Source: G965220825 sp965220825 (GTDB lineage Bacteria > Pseudomonadota > Alphaproteobacteria > UBA828). From it: a DNA stretch of 64,000 nucleotides. Under the pieces are notes generated by a model that saw only the letters and a list, made by a program, of their open reading frames with translations, ran no database searches and was not told the origin of the DNA. Below are positions 43,348 through 54,600 of this stretch, piece after piece (within the stretch, counting starts at the first letter, position 1; the number at the start of each line of letters is the position of its first letter). The position numbers were made by a program, and so were the translations under genes. Location of the stretch: assembly GCA_965220825.1 (NCBI GenBank), contig OZ244839.1, forward strand, positions 248,001 to 312,000. The letters run 5' to 3'.

Positions 43348-44943
43348 ATGGCCATCAAGATGACTCGTCGACAGGCGCTCAAGGCGGGCGCGGCCGGGCT
43401 GGCGCTCACGTCGCCGATCGGAATTGCGCCCAAGTTCATCCGTCCCGCGCGCGCAGCGGGCCTTGCCCCCGGCATGACCGGCGGACCCACCGGTTTCGAG
43501 GGGGCGGAGCGCTATCAGTATAACGAGACGATGTCCGAAGGCCGCGCTGTCGAGGGAATGCGCAAGCTGAAGGCGGAGGGCAAGGCGCCGGATAAGCTCA
43601 ACATCCTGATGACGGACGGCGCCATCGGCCACTTCACCAAGCCCTGGCCGCCCGACGGGCCGACCCTGCAGTCCATCTGGGAGGAGGAGACGGGCGTCAA
43701 GCTCGAGTTCTTCAGCGTCTCGCCGGAGGAGCAGTTCAACAAGGTGATCCAGGACGTCACCACCGGCTCCGCCGCCTACGACGTCTACACCTTCGGCTAT
43801 GCCGCCATGGGCGACCTGTCGGAGGCCAACGGCATCGCGCCGCTCGGCGAATGGATCGAGAAGCACGGCGCGGACTTCGCGGACCCCGAGCGCGGAATGC
43901 CGACGTCCGAATCCTACGACATGCTCTACAAGTATGGCGGCGAGCCCAGGTCCGTCTGCTATGACGGGGACGCCCAGGTCTGGGTCTACCGCAGGGATCT
44001 GGTGGACGATCCGCAGAACCAGAAGGAGTTCGGCGACAAATATGGCTGGGAGCTCGGCCCGCCCCGCACCTGGGAGGAGACCGACCAGCTCGCCGAGTTC
44101 TTCACCTCCAAGGGAATGCTCGGCAACGGCAACATGATGAGCGCCTTCTGGGGTATCAGCACTTGGTACAACCGCTATGTGAGCAAGGACAATCCGAACC
44201 AGCACCTGTTCGACGGCGAAGGCAACCCGCTGATCGACACCGACGCGGGCATCGAGGCCACCGAGGAGCACATCAGGAGCCTCGACTGGTCGGACAAGGG
44301 CGGTCTCGCCTGGAGCTGGAGCGAGTATTACGGCAACATGGCCCAGGGCAACTCCTTCATGCTGGGCACCTTCTCCAACTGTCCGAAGTTCCTGGATACG
44401 GTGAAGGAGGACGGCTCGCCCGCCACGGCGGTGACGGGCAAGATGGGCTCGTTCCTGCCGCCCGGAAAGCAGTTCGGCAACGACCTGGTGCGCCGTTCCA
44501 CCATCTATCTCGGCAACAATGGCGGCGTGTCCACGCAGAGCCAATATCAGGAGGCGGCCTATCTCTGGCTGCAATGGTCGGGGTCGACACGGATCTTCAG
44601 CCTGCTGACCGGCAATCCCGGCGGCTTCTTCGATCCCTTCCAGCTCGCCAACTTCCGCGATCCGCTGGTCATCCAGTCCTACCACGACTACCACGTGCCG
44701 ATCATCGAGGGCACGGTGGCCCGCGCCGTCCCGACCATCGCGATCCCGGGCCAGTTCGCCATGCACAACACGCTGAGCGAGAATCTGGTCGCCGCCATGG
44801 TGGGCGATATCACCGCCAAGGAGGCGATGGAGAACACCGCGAAGTCCTGGCGCAGGCATCTGCGCAAGAAGGGCGAAAGCAAGATGATCGACCTCATCAA
44901 CGCAGCCAAGTCGGGTTGGTCGACGGTGATCGACCAGGCTTGA
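43348..44943 (+). CDS. Tat-exported family 1 ABC substrate-binding protein
   Basis: A 531-aa periplasmic binding protein. The N-terminus TRRQALKAGAAGLALTS is a twin-arginine signal. The mature part carries the extracellular solute-binding family 1 pattern: KLNILMTDGAIGHFTKPWPP, TLQSIWEEETGVKLEFFSV, FNKVIQDVTTGSAAYDVYTFGY and later NGNMMSAFWGIS. It is about 100 residues longer than typical sugar-binding proteins. It begins an operon with two permeases. A GC hairpin follows its stop. The cargo could be an oligosaccharide, polyol or a glycosylated/aromatic compound linked to the oxygenase upstream. Confidence 0.88.
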   Translation: MAIKMTRRQALKAGAAGLALTSPIGIAPKFIRPARAAGLAPGMTGGPTGFEGAERYQYNETMSEGRAVEGMRKLKAEGKAPDKLNILMTDGAIGHFTKPWPPDGPTLQSIWEEETGVKLEFFSVSPEEQFNKVIQDVTTGSAAYDVYTFGYAAMGDLSEANGIAPLGEWIEKHGADFADPERGMPTSESYDMLYKYGGEPRSVCYDGDAQVWVYRRDLVDDPQNQKEFGDKYGWELGPPRTWEETDQLAEFFTSKGMLGNGNMMSAFWGISTWYNRYVSKDNPNQHLFDGEGNPLIDTDAGIEATEEHIRSLDWSDKGGLAWSWSEYYGNMAQGNSFMLGTFSNCPKFLDTVKEDGSPATAVTGKMGSFLPPGKQFGNDLVRRSTIYLGNNGGVSTQSQYQEAAYLWLQWSGSTRIFSLLTGNPGGFFDPFQLANFRDPLVIQSYHDYHVPIIEGTVARAVPTIAIPGQFAMHNTLSENLVAAMVGDITAKEAMENTAKSWRRHLRKKGESKMIDLINAAKSGWSTVIDQA

Positions 44944-44961
44944 TCCGGAGCCGTTTCGTCC

Positions 44962-44995
44962 GGGACGGGGCGTGTAACTTGCGACGCCCCGTCCC
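44962..44995 (+). other. GC hairpin after the binding-protein gene
   Basis: GGGACGGGGCGT (44962-44973) pairs with ACGCCCCGTCCC (44984-44995) over a 10-nt loop; no T-tract. As with the hairpin after urtA it lies between the binding-protein gene and the permease genes and could raise the relative amount of binding-protein mRNA. Confidence 0.6.
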
Positions 44996-45056
44996 CGGGC
45001 CCTTGGCGAGCCCGTCCGGAGCGCCTTGCCCACAAGAGAAGCGCTGAGTCGAGACC

Positions 45057-45917
45057 GTGCCCACGGCCTACACTTCCTATGTCTGGCGCTACGGGTTGAT
45101 CCTTGTCGCCGTCGCCATCGCGCTGTTGCCGGTGGTGTGGATGGCGACCATGGCGTTCAAGCCCCATACCGAGTGGGTCTCCACCGCGGGCGATCTGCAC
45201 TGGCTTCCGCGCGAGCCCACCTGGGGCAATTTCGAGTACATCTTCACCGGGCAGACCGACGCCTACTCCATCACCCATGAGCGGACGGCGGGCCGCCCCA
45301 TCCTCGCGAGCCTCGTCACCTCGCTGCTCGGGACCTTCATCGCCGTCGCTGCGGGAACGCTGGGCGCCTATGCGGTCTCTCGCTTCAAGGTCGGCGGCAA
45401 CCTGCCTCTCGGCGTGCTTCAACTCCGGCTCTTCCCGCCGCTCGCGGTGATGATTCCGGTGATGATCATGTGGGCCTTCCTCGGCGCGATGGATTCCTGG
45501 TGGGGGCTTTCCCTCATCTACGGCATCGTCACGCTGCCCTTCGCCTTCTGGTTGATGAAGACCTTCTTCGACGAAGTGCCGCGGGAGATCGAAGAGGCCG
45601 CCCTCGTGGAGGGTTGCAGCTGGTTCCGCGTGTTCTGGAAGATCACCCTGCCCATGGTGAAGGCCGCGCTCGCCAGCACGACGCTCTTCGTCTTCATCCT
45701 GAATTGGAGCGACTACGTGATCGCCCTGCTTCTCACGCGGAAGGACTGGGTGACCATTCCCGTCTACATGAACTCCCTCTCGTCCGCGATGTCCGGCCAG
45801 ATGTACGGCGCAAAGGCGGCGCTCGGCCTGATCGCGGCGCTTCCGCCGGTGGTCTTCGGCATCGCGATCCAGAAATATCTGGTGCGCGGGCTCACCTTCG
45901 GGGCGCTCAAGCAATGA
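45057..45917 (+). CDS. MalG-type ABC permease
   Basis: A 286-aa inner-membrane protein with six hydrophobic segments. The first is LILVAVAIALLPVVWMATMAF. The EAA coupling loop is VPREIEEAALVEGCSWFRVFWKITLP (about residues 177-202), and NWSDYVIALLLTR plus QKYLVRGLTFGALK close the sequence in MalG style. GTG 45057 is used. It overlaps the next permease gene by 4 nt (ATGA). Needs an ATPase subunit that is not encoded nearby. Confidence 0.9.
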   Translation: MPTAYTSYVWRYGLILVAVAIALLPVVWMATMAFKPHTEWVSTAGDLHWLPREPTWGNFEYIFTGQTDAYSITHERTAGRPILASLVTSLLGTFIAVAAGTLGAYAVSRFKVGGNLPLGVLQLRLFPPLAVMIPVMIMWAFLGAMDSWWGLSLIYGIVTLPFAFWLMKTFFDEVPREIEEAALVEGCSWFRVFWKITLPMVKAALASTTLFVFILNWSDYVIALLLTRKDWVTIPVYMNSLSSAMSGQMYGAKAALGLIAALPPVVFGIAIQKYLVRGLTFGALKQ

Positions 45918-46876
45918 CGGACGCGGCAGCCGCCGGCAGGCGCGGCAAGACTCCCGCCCTGACGCCTCTCGAGCGGGACGGCCGGCGGCTCGGACTCTAC
46001 ATGACCTTGCCGGCGCAGCTCCTGCTGCTCTTCATCGTGGCCTTCCCCCTCCTCATGCAGCTCTATGTGAGCTTTACATGGTGGGGACCGCTCGACGGAA
46101 CGCCCTGGTACTACGCCTACGAGACCGCCAACTGGTTCGGCAATTACGGCGACATCTTCTCCGATACGAAGCTCTGGGGCTCCATCGGCCGGACGTTCCT
46201 GATCGTCGCCGTCGTCGTGCCCATCGAGTTCCTTCTGGGCCTCGGTCTCGCGATCCTCTTCGCCGAGAAGTTCCCCGGCAAGCGCGTGTTCTACTCCATC
46301 ATGCTGATGCCCATGATGATCGTGCCGGCGGTGGCGGGCTACATGTTCTTCATGCTGTTCCAGAGCTCGGGCCCCATCAACGATCTGCTCAGCCGGATCG
46401 CCGGCACCGAGGTCGGCACGCTGTGGCTCGCGGATCCGGTCATGGCGATGATCTCGGTGATGATCGCCGACATCTGGCAGTGGACGCCGCTGATGTTCCT
46501 GATCCTGCTGGCGGGCATGGTGGGCGTACCCGAGGACCAGATGAAGGCGGCGACTCTCCTGGGCGCGAACGCCTGGCAGCGCTTCTGGCGGATCGTGCTC
46601 CCGCGTATGAAGATGGTGATGATCATCGCCCTGGTGATCCGCACCATCGAGTGCATCAAGATTTTCGACATTCTCCATGTGATGACGGGCGGCGGCCCCG
46701 GAGTCGCCACCAAGTCCATCTCCGTCTACATCCTCGATCTCACCTTCAAGGATCTGGAGTGGGCCTATGTGGCGGCGGTGGGCCTTTTCATCTTGATCTG
46801 CCTCAGCGTGTTCGCGGTGTTGGGCCTCGTCCTGATGGCGCGCGCCCAGCGTCGGCGCGAGGCGAATCCCGCATAG
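45914..46876 (+). CDS. MalF-type ABC permease
   Basis: A 320-aa inner-membrane protein with six hydrophobic segments beginning with LPAQLLLLFIVAFPLLMQLYV. The EAA loop is VPEDQMKAATLLGANAWQRFWRIVLP (about residues 206-231), followed by TIECIKIFDILHVMTGGGPG, typical of MalF/UgpA-type permeases. ATG 45914 overlaps the stop of the MalG-type gene. Together the pair forms the channel for the binding protein encoded at 43348. The permease order (G before F) and absence of an ATPase gene are unusual for this importer class. Confidence 0.9.
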   Translation: MTDAAAAGRRGKTPALTPLERDGRRLGLYMTLPAQLLLLFIVAFPLLMQLYVSFTWWGPLDGTPWYYAYETANWFGNYGDIFSDTKLWGSIGRTFLIVAVVVPIEFLLGLGLAILFAEKFPGKRVFYSIMLMPMMIVPAVAGYMFFMLFQSSGPINDLLSRIAGTEVGTLWLADPVMAMISVMIADIWQWTPLMFLILLAGMVGVPEDQMKAATLLGANAWQRFWRIVLPRMKMVMIIALVIRTIECIKIFDILHVMTGGGPGVATKSISVYILDLTFKDLEWAYVAAVGLFILICLSVFAVLGLVLMARAQRRREANPA

Positions 46877-46901
46877 CCCGCCCGGTTCGCCCGCCGATCC
46901 C

Positions 46902-47672
46902 ATGAGACTCGCCGCGCGGGCCGCCATCGTGACCGGCGCCGCGTCGGGCATCGGCCGCGAGACCGCGCTGCGCTTCGCCGCGGAAGGCGCGACCGTGGTC
47001 TGCGCCGACATGGACGGAGAGCGTGCCGCGTCGGTCGCACGGGCGATCGAAGCGCGGGGCGGGATGGCCTTCTCCATACAGGCCGACATCACGGTGGAGC
47101 GCGATGCGGCGCGCCTCGTGGCGGAAGCGGCGGCGGCCTGCAGGAGGCTGCACATCCTGGTGAATAATGCGGGCGTCACCATCCTGGGCGCGGCCGACGA
47201 GCTCTCCGAGGCCGACTGGCGGCGCGAGATCGAGGTCAATCTGAGCGGTGCCTGGCGGCTCTCCAAGGCGGTCTGGCCTCACTTCACCGCGGCGGGCGGT
47301 GGAGCGATCCTCAGCACCGCCTCGATCGCCGGCCTGGTGGCGGCCCCGCGGGACGCGGCCTATGTGGCTTCCAAGGCGGGGCTCGTCATGCTGACGAAAT
47401 GCATGGCGCTCGACGGGGCGGCGGTCGGCATCCGTGCGAACTGCATCTGTCCGGGTTTCGTCGATACGCCGATGTTCGACGGCTTCCTGGAGGAGCAGCC
47501 GGCCCCGGCCCACGCCCGTGCGGCGGCCGTCCGCCGCACACCGCTCGGGCGGATCGGAACTCCGCGCGACATCGCCGACGGCTTCGTCTATCTCGCGTCC
47601 GACGATGCGGCCTGGATCACCGGAACCGCGCTGGTAATCGACGGCGGCCTCACCGCCGGTCTCCCGCCCTGA
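46902..47672 (+). CDS. Short-chain dehydrogenase/reductase
   Basis: A 256-aa classical SDR. The NAD(P) motif VTGAASGIGRETA is at about residues 9-21, LVNNAGVT near 86, catalytic Ser in LSTASIAGL near 140, Tyr and Lys in YVASKAG near 154-158, and ICPGFVDTPM follows. ADMDGE after strand 2 suggests NAD preference. It could oxidise an alcohol produced by the upstream oxygenase or imported by the ABC system. The start ATG 46902 has a weak ribosome site 25 nt after the permease stop, so it is probably in the same transcript. Confidence 0.9.
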   Translation: MRLAARAAIVTGAASGIGRETALRFAAEGATVVCADMDGERAASVARAIEARGGMAFSIQADITVERDAARLVAEAAAACRRLHILVNNAGVTILGAADELSEADWRREIEVNLSGAWRLSKAVWPHFTAAGGGAILSTASIAGLVAAPRDAAYVASKAGLVMLTKCMALDGAAVGIRANCICPGFVDTPMFDGFLEEQPAPAHARAAAVRRTPLGRIGTPRDIADGFVYLASDDAAWITGTALVIDGGLTAGLPP

Positions 47673-47681
47673 CGGGCCGCC

Positions 47682-48134
47682 CTATTCGCGGGAGGGGACC
47701 TGGGTGACCGCGCGGCCGACGAGCACGGTACGCTCGCCCACCCTGCATTCGGTGTCGAATTCCGCCCGCTTGCGCTCGGGGATCAGCTTGTCGAGCACGG
47801 CCCGTGCCACCACGCGGTCTCCCGGCAGCACCGGCGCGGTGAACCGCAGGGTCTGGGAGATATAGATGCAGCCCGGCCCCGGCAAGCGGGTGCCGATGAC
47901 GGTGGAGATGAGCGATGCGGTGCACATGCCGTGGACCACGCGCCCGCCGAAGGCGAACTGGCGGGCGAAATCGTCGTCGAAATGGAGCGGGTTCGTGTCG
48001 CCCGTGAGATCGGCGAAAAGCCGCATCTCGCTGTTGTCTATCACGCGCCCATATTCGGCGCTCATGCCCAGTTCGAGGTCTTCGAAGTAATAGACCGGCT
48101 GGGGCTCGCCCGCGGCCGCAGTCTCGACTGCCAT
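47682..48134 (-). CDS. MaoC-type hot-dog hydratase
   Basis: A 150-aa MaoC-like enoyl-CoA hydratase or thioesterase-fold protein. EDLELGMSAEYGRVI is the usual opening. The hydratase motif is LFADLTGDTNPLHFDDDFA (catalytic Asp and His near residues 44-49) followed by FGGRVVHGMCTASLIS. ATG 48134 is used; the longer frame to 48224 adds a basic extension. It converges on the SDR gene with a 9-nt gap. An acyl-CoA hydration role is likely, with substrate unknown. Confidence 0.88.
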   Translation of the reverse strand: MAVETAAAGEPQPVYYFEDLELGMSAEYGRVIDNSEMRLFADLTGDTNPLHFDDDFARQFAFGGRVVHGMCTASLISTVIGTRLPGPGCIYISQTLRFTAPVLPGDRVVARAVLDKLIPERKRAEFDTECRVGERTVLVGRAVTQVPSRE

Positions 48135-48663
48135 AGCGCTTCTTCCTCGTTCGCCTTCGCCGCGCCCGAGAAACTGTGCGCTGCATAGCGGCGGGACTAT
48201 AGGGCCCGTGCCGGCTGTCCGCAACGGGACCGGCGGGCCCGAAGATCCGCACCCCGAAGATGCGGATGAAGAGGCCGCCGCGAACGGCGCCGATGTCGAT
48301 GCGGGCGGGGTCGTTCGCGGAACGGCATCGCTTCCTCGCCTTCGTCTCGCCCGCTCGCGGTCGCGGATTCGCTAATGGAAACGAAGAATTCAGCTCGTTG
48401 TCTTCAGCGAGTGGCTGAAGTTTCTCCGAAATTTCTACGAGTGTATCTCACAAAAAATACAAAAAATTAGAATTCAGATTTTTCGCTTCGCGTTTGCAAG
48501 CGTTTAATTTATTGTATATCTTAAAGTTATTTAAATTGTTATTTATTTATTCAATCAATATACGCATTCAATGCCGTTGACGCCCGTATATATACATTGA
48601 TATACGTTTTTATAATTGCAACGTCTCCGGGTGAAGACCGGAACGCGCCAGGGGGATTTTCGA
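48135..48663. other. Long intergenic region with an AT-rich core
   Basis: No gene is supported in these 529 nt. From 48135 to about 48390 the composition is normal for the genome. From about 48390 to 48625 it becomes strongly AT-rich, with runs such as ttaatttattgtatatc and ttatttatttattcaatc, in sharp contrast to both flanks. It ends 38 nt before the giant repeat gene. Confidence 0.7.
48390..48625 (+). promoter_or_regulatory. AT-rich leader/promoter region of the giant repeat gene
   Basis: In a GC-rich genome an AT island of this size directly upstream of a huge surface-protein gene is likely to be a promoter with binding sites for a nucleoid-type silencer (H-NS/MucR/Ros-like proteins prefer such DNA). 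Several TATAAT-like hexamers are possible, for example tatatc and tataat, so no single promoter is assigned. Confidence 0.45.
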
Positions 48664-51600
48664 GTGACAATCGACCATCGTCCAGAAGGACGGGGGATGC
48701 TGCGGGCGCTTCGCGGCGACCGGAAGCCCTCGGTCCTTAACGCGCTGCCCCGAAGCAGGTCCGATACCGGCCCGTCCGCCGGTTCCAGCGGGTCCCTCCC
48801 CTCCGGCCGCTCTCGAACCACCACGTTCGATAGGGCGCGTGGGCGCGCGCGACGTACGAACCTCCTGCACTGGGCCCTGCGGCGGCCCATCCTCATGGCT
48901 GCGGCACTGCTGGCATCCCTTGCCTTCGGAGCGGGAGCGGTCGAGGCGCAGAGTCCGGGGCTGACGCTTTCGCCCACCGCGTTGACGGTGGGTGAAGGGG
49001 AGAGCGGGACCTACACGGTGGTCCTGGACAGCCAGCCGACGGGGACGGTGAGGGTGACGGTGTTTTCGGGGCACGGTTCCGCGACGGCGGACACGGACCC
49101 GAGCAAGGCGGGGGTGCAGTCGCGGCTTACCTTCACGACGACGAACTGGTCGACGCCTCAGATGGTGACGGTGACGGGGGTCGACAACGACGTCGACGAT
49201 TTGACGAACCTGACGGCGACCGTGTTGCACTGGCCGTCGGGCGGCGGCTATGGCAGCGGCCAGAATGCGAACCTGTCGGTGACGTTGATAGACGATGACG
49301 TGAAGGGCCTGACGCTTTCGCCGGCTACGCTCACGGTGGCGGAGGGCGGAACCGGTACCTATACGGTGGTCCTGGACAGCCAGCCATACCAACCGGTGAC
49401 GGTGACGGTGACGTCGTCGAATGGGAACGCGACGGTCGACACGGACCCTGCCACGACGGGGGATCAGTCGACACTGACCTTCACGGCCGGGAACTGGGAC
49501 ACGGCGCAGACGGTGGCGGTGACCGGTCTGGATGACGCCATCGTCAATGCATCGGATCTGACCGCGACGGTGACGAACACGCCGTCGGGCAGCGACTATG
49601 GCAGTGGCGAGGCCGCGAGCGTCTCGGTGACGGTGACGGACGACGATGCGAAGGGCCTGACGCTTTCGTCCAGCACGCTGACGGTGGCCGAAGGCGGAAC
49701 CGGGACCTACACGGTGGCCCTGGACAGCGTGCCGACGGGGCCAGTGACGGTGGCGGTGACGTCCTCGAACGGGAACGCGACGGTGGACACCGACCCGGCC
49801 ACGGCGGGGGATCAGTCGACGCTGACCTTCACGACGGGAAACTGGTCGACGCCGCAGACGGTGACGGTGACGGGGATAGATGACGATATCGACAACCCGT
49901 CTGATCTGACGGCGGTGGTGACGAACACGCCGTCGGGCGGGGGTCTTGACGGCGGCGCGGCCGCGAGCCTGTCGGTGACGGTGACGGACGACGACGTGAA
50001 GGGTCTGACGCTTTCGTCCAGCACGCTGACGGTGGATGAAGGCGGAATTGGGACCTACACGGTGGTTCTCGACAGCGAACCGACGGGGTCCGTGACGGTC
50101 ACGGTGGCGTCGAGCGGGAACGCGACGGTGGACACGGACCCGGCCACGACGGGGGATCAGTCGACGCTGACCTTCACGAGCGCGAACTGGTCGACGCCTC
50201 AGACGGTGACGGTGACGGCGGCCAACGACGCCATCGACAACCCGTCGGATCTGACAGCGACAGTGACGAATACGCCGTCGGGCGGCGGCTATGGCGACGA
50301 CGAGACCGCGAGCGTCTCGGTGACGGTGACGAATGACGACATGACGGGCCTGACGCTGTCGCCCGCCACGCTGACGGTGGCGGAAGGCGGGAGCGGAACC
50401 TACAGGGTGGCCCTGGACAGCGAGCCGACGGGGTCGGTGACGGTCACGGTGGCGTCGAGCGGGAACGCGACGGTGGACACGGACCCGGCCACGACGGGGG
50501 ATCAGTCGACGCTGACCTTCACGAGTGCGAACTGGTCAACGCCGCAGACGGTGACGGTGACGGGGGCCAATGACGCCATCGACAACCCGTCCGATCTAAC
50601 GGCGACAGTGACGAATACACCGTCCGGCGGCGGCTATGGCAGTGGCGAGGCCGCGAGCCTGTCCGTGACGGTGACGAACGACGATGCGAAGGGCCTGACG
50701 TTGGCACCCAGCACGCTGACGGTGGCCGAGGGCGGAACCGGAACCTACACGGTGGTCCTCGATAGCGAGCCGACGGGGTCGTTGACGGTGGCGGTGGCGT
50801 CGAACGGGAACGCTGCGGTGGACACGGACCCGGCCACGACGGGGGATCAGTCGACACTGACCTTCACGACGGCGAACTGGTCGACGCCTCAGACAGTGAC
50901 GGTGACGGGGGCCGATGACGTCATCGACAACCCATCGGATTTGACAGCGACAGTGACGAATACGCCGTCGGGCGGCGGCTATGGCGACGACGAGGCCGCG
51001 AGCGTCTCGGTGACGGTGACGGATGACGATGTGAAGGGTCTGACGCTTTCGTCCAGCACGCTGACGGTGGCCGAGGGCGGAACCGGAACTTACACGGTGG
51101 TCCTGGACAGTGAGCCGACGGGGTCGGTGACGGTCACGGTAGCGTCGAGCGGGAACGCGACGGTGGACACGGACCTGGTCACGACGGGGGATCAGTCGAC
51201 ACTGACCTTCACGACCGCGAACTGGTCGACGCCTCAGACCGTGACGGTTGCTGGGGCCAACGACGCCATCGACAATCCGTCCGATCTGACGGCGGTGGTG
51301 ACGAACACGCCGTCGGGCGGCGGCTATGGTAGTGGTGAGGCCGCGAGCGTCTCGGTGACGGTGACGGACGACGATGTGAAGGGTCTGACGCTTTCGCCCG
51401 CCACGCTGACGGTGGCGGAAGGTGGGAGCGGAACCTACACGGTGGTCCTGAATACCGAACCGACGGGATCGGTGGCGGTCACGGTGGCGTCGAGCGGGAA
51501 CGCGACGGTGGACACGGACCTGGTCACGACGGGGGATCAGTCGAAACTGACCTTCACGACCGCGAACTGGTCGACGCCTCAGACCGTTACGGTGACGGGG

Positions 51601-54600
51601 GCCAACGATGCCATCGACAACCCGTCGGATCTGACGGCGACGTTGACGAACACGCCAGCGGGCGGCGGCTATGGCAGCGGCGAGGCCGCGAGCCTGTCCG
51701 TGACGATGGCGGACGACGATGTGAAGGGCCTGACGTTGTCGCCCGCCGAGCTGACGGTGGGTGAAGGCGGAACCGGAACCTACACGGTGGCCCTGGACAG
51801 CGAGCCGACCGGGTCGGTGACGGTCACGGTGGCGTCGAGCGGGAACGCGACGGTGGATACGGATCCGGCCACGACGGGGGATCAGTCGACGCTGACCTTC
51901 ACGACCGCGAACTGGTCGACGGCACAGACGGTGACGGTGTCGGGGGCCAACGATGCCATCGACAACCCGTCTGATCTGACGGCGACAGTGACGAACACGC
52001 CATCGGGCGGCGGCTATGGCAGCGGCGAGGCTGTGAGCCTGTCTGTGACGGTGACGGACGACGATGTAAAGGGCCTGACGTTCTCGCCCGCGACACTGAC
52101 GATCGGTGAAGGAGAGAGCGCGACCTACACGGTGGTTCTCGACAGCGAACCGACGGAGTCGGTAACGGTGACGGTGGTGCCGATCGGGACCGTGACGGTG
52201 GACACGGACCCGGCCACGACAGGGGATCAGTCGACACTGACCTTCACGACCGCGAACTGGTCGACGCCACAGACGATAACGGTGTTGGGTCTGGACGACG
52301 ACATCGATAACCCGTTCGATCTGACGTCGATAGTGATGCACAGGCCGTCAGGCGGCGGCTATGGCGCCGACGAGGCTGCGAGCGTCGCGGTGACGGTGAC
52401 GGACGACGATGGGAAGGGTCTGACGCTTTCGCCCGCCACACTCACGGTGACGGAAGGCGGGAGCGGAACCTACACGGTGGTTCTGGAGAGCGTGCCGACG
52501 GGCCCGGTGACGGTCACGGTGGTGTCGTCGAACGCGAATGCGACGGCGGACACGGATCCGGCCACGGCGGGGGATCAGTCGACGCTGACTTTCACGACCG
52601 CGAACTGGTCGACGCCTCAGACGGTAACGGTGTCGGGGGCCAATGACGCCATCGACAACCCGTCCGATCTGACGGCGACGGTGACAAACACGCCGTCGGG
52701 CGGCGGTTATGGCAGCGGCGAGGCCGCGAGCGTCTCGGTGACGGTGACGGACGACGACGTGAAGGGTGTGACGCTTTCGCCCAGCACGCTGACGGTGGCC
52801 GAGGGCGGAACCGGGACCTACACGGTGGTTCTGGACAGCGAGCCGACGGGGCCCGTGACGGTGGCGGTGGCGTCGAACGGGAACGCTGCGGTGGACACGG
52901 ACCCGGCCACGACGGGGGATCAGTCCACACTGACCTTCACGACGGCGAACTGGTCGACGCCTCAGACAGTGACGGTGACGGGGGCCGATGACGCCATCGA
53001 CAACCCATCGGATTTGACGGCGGTGGTGACGAACACGCCGTCGGGCGGCGGCTATGGCAGCGGCGAGGCTGCGAGTCTATCGGTGACGGTGACGGATGAC
53101 GATGTGAAGGGTCTGACGCTTTCGTCCAGCACGCTGACGGTGGCCGAGGGCGGAACCGGAATCTACACGGTGGCCCTGGAGAGCGAGCCGACGGGCGAGG
53201 TGACGGTCACGGTGGCGTCGAGCGGGAACGCGACGGTGGACACGGACCTGGCCACGACGGGGAATCAGTCCACACTGACCTTCACGACGGCGAACTGGTC
53301 GACGCCACAGACGGTGACAGTTACTGGGGCCGACGACGCCATCGACAACCCGTCCGATCTGGCGGCAACGGTAACGAACACGCCAGCGGGCGGCGGCTAT
53401 GGCAGCGGCGAGGCCGCGAGCCTGTCCGTGACGATGACGGACGACGATGTGAAGGGCCTGACGTTGTTGCCCGCCGAGCTGACGGTGGGTGAAGGGGAAA
53501 GCGGTACCTACACGGTGGTCCTGGACAGCGAGCCGACGGGCGAGGTGACGGTAACGATAGCCTCGTCGAGCGGGAACGCGACGGTGGACACGGACACGGC
53601 CACGACGGGGGCACAGTCGACACTGACTTTCACGGCGGCGAACTGGTCGGCACCACAGACGGTGACGGTGACGGGGGCCAACGACGCCATCGACAATGTG
53701 TCGGATCTGACGGCGACGGTGACGAACACGCCGTCGGGTGGTGGCTATGGCAGCGGTGAGGCCGCGGACCTGTCTGTGACGGTGACGGACGACGATGCGA
53801 AGGGCCTGACGTTGTCGCCTAGCACGCTGGCGGTGGCCGAGGGCGGAACCGGAACCTACACGGTGGTCCTGGACAGCGAGCCGACGGGACCGGTGACGGT
53901 GACTGTGGCGTCGTCGAACGACAACGCGACGGTGGACACGGACCCGGCCAAGACGGGATCACAGTCGACACTGACCTTCACGACGGCGAACTGGTCGACG
54001 CCGCAGACGGTGGTGGTGACGGGGGCCAATGACGCCATCGACAACCCATCGGATCTGACGGCGACGGTGACGAATACGCCGTCGGGCGGGGGATATGGCA
54101 GCGGTGAGGCGGCGGACCTGTCTGTCACGGTGACGGACGACGATGTGAAGGGCCTGACATTCTCGCCCCTCGGGCTGGTGATGGGTGAAGGGGAAAGCGG
54201 TACCTACACGGTGGTTCTGGATAGCGAGCCGACGGGGACGGTGACGGTGACGGTGGCGCCGACCGGGGACGCGACGGTCGATACGGACCCGGAGACGACG
54301 GGAGATCAGTCGACACTGACCTTCACGACGGAGAATTGGTCGACGCCACAGACAGTAACCGTGTCGACGTCCGACAACGACATCGACGATCCAATGCATC
54401 GGACGGTGATGGTGACGAACACGCCGTCGGGCGGCGGCTATGGCGGCGACGATGCCGCGCACCTGTACGTGACGTTGGTGGACAACGATATGAAGGGACT
54501 GACGCTTTCGCCCGCCACATTGACGGTGGATGAAGGCGGAACCGGTACCTACACGGTGGTTCTGAACAGCGAGCCGACGGAGACGGTGACGGTGACTGTG

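Noticed and set aside
50596..52341. 581-aa minus-strand open frame and many others of 60-240 aa between 48.5 and 63.6 kb
   Set aside because: They are Arg/His/Ser-rich or Val/Ser-rich antisense shadows created by the periodic codon pattern of the plus-strand repeat gene. They repeat with its period and lack ribosome sites.
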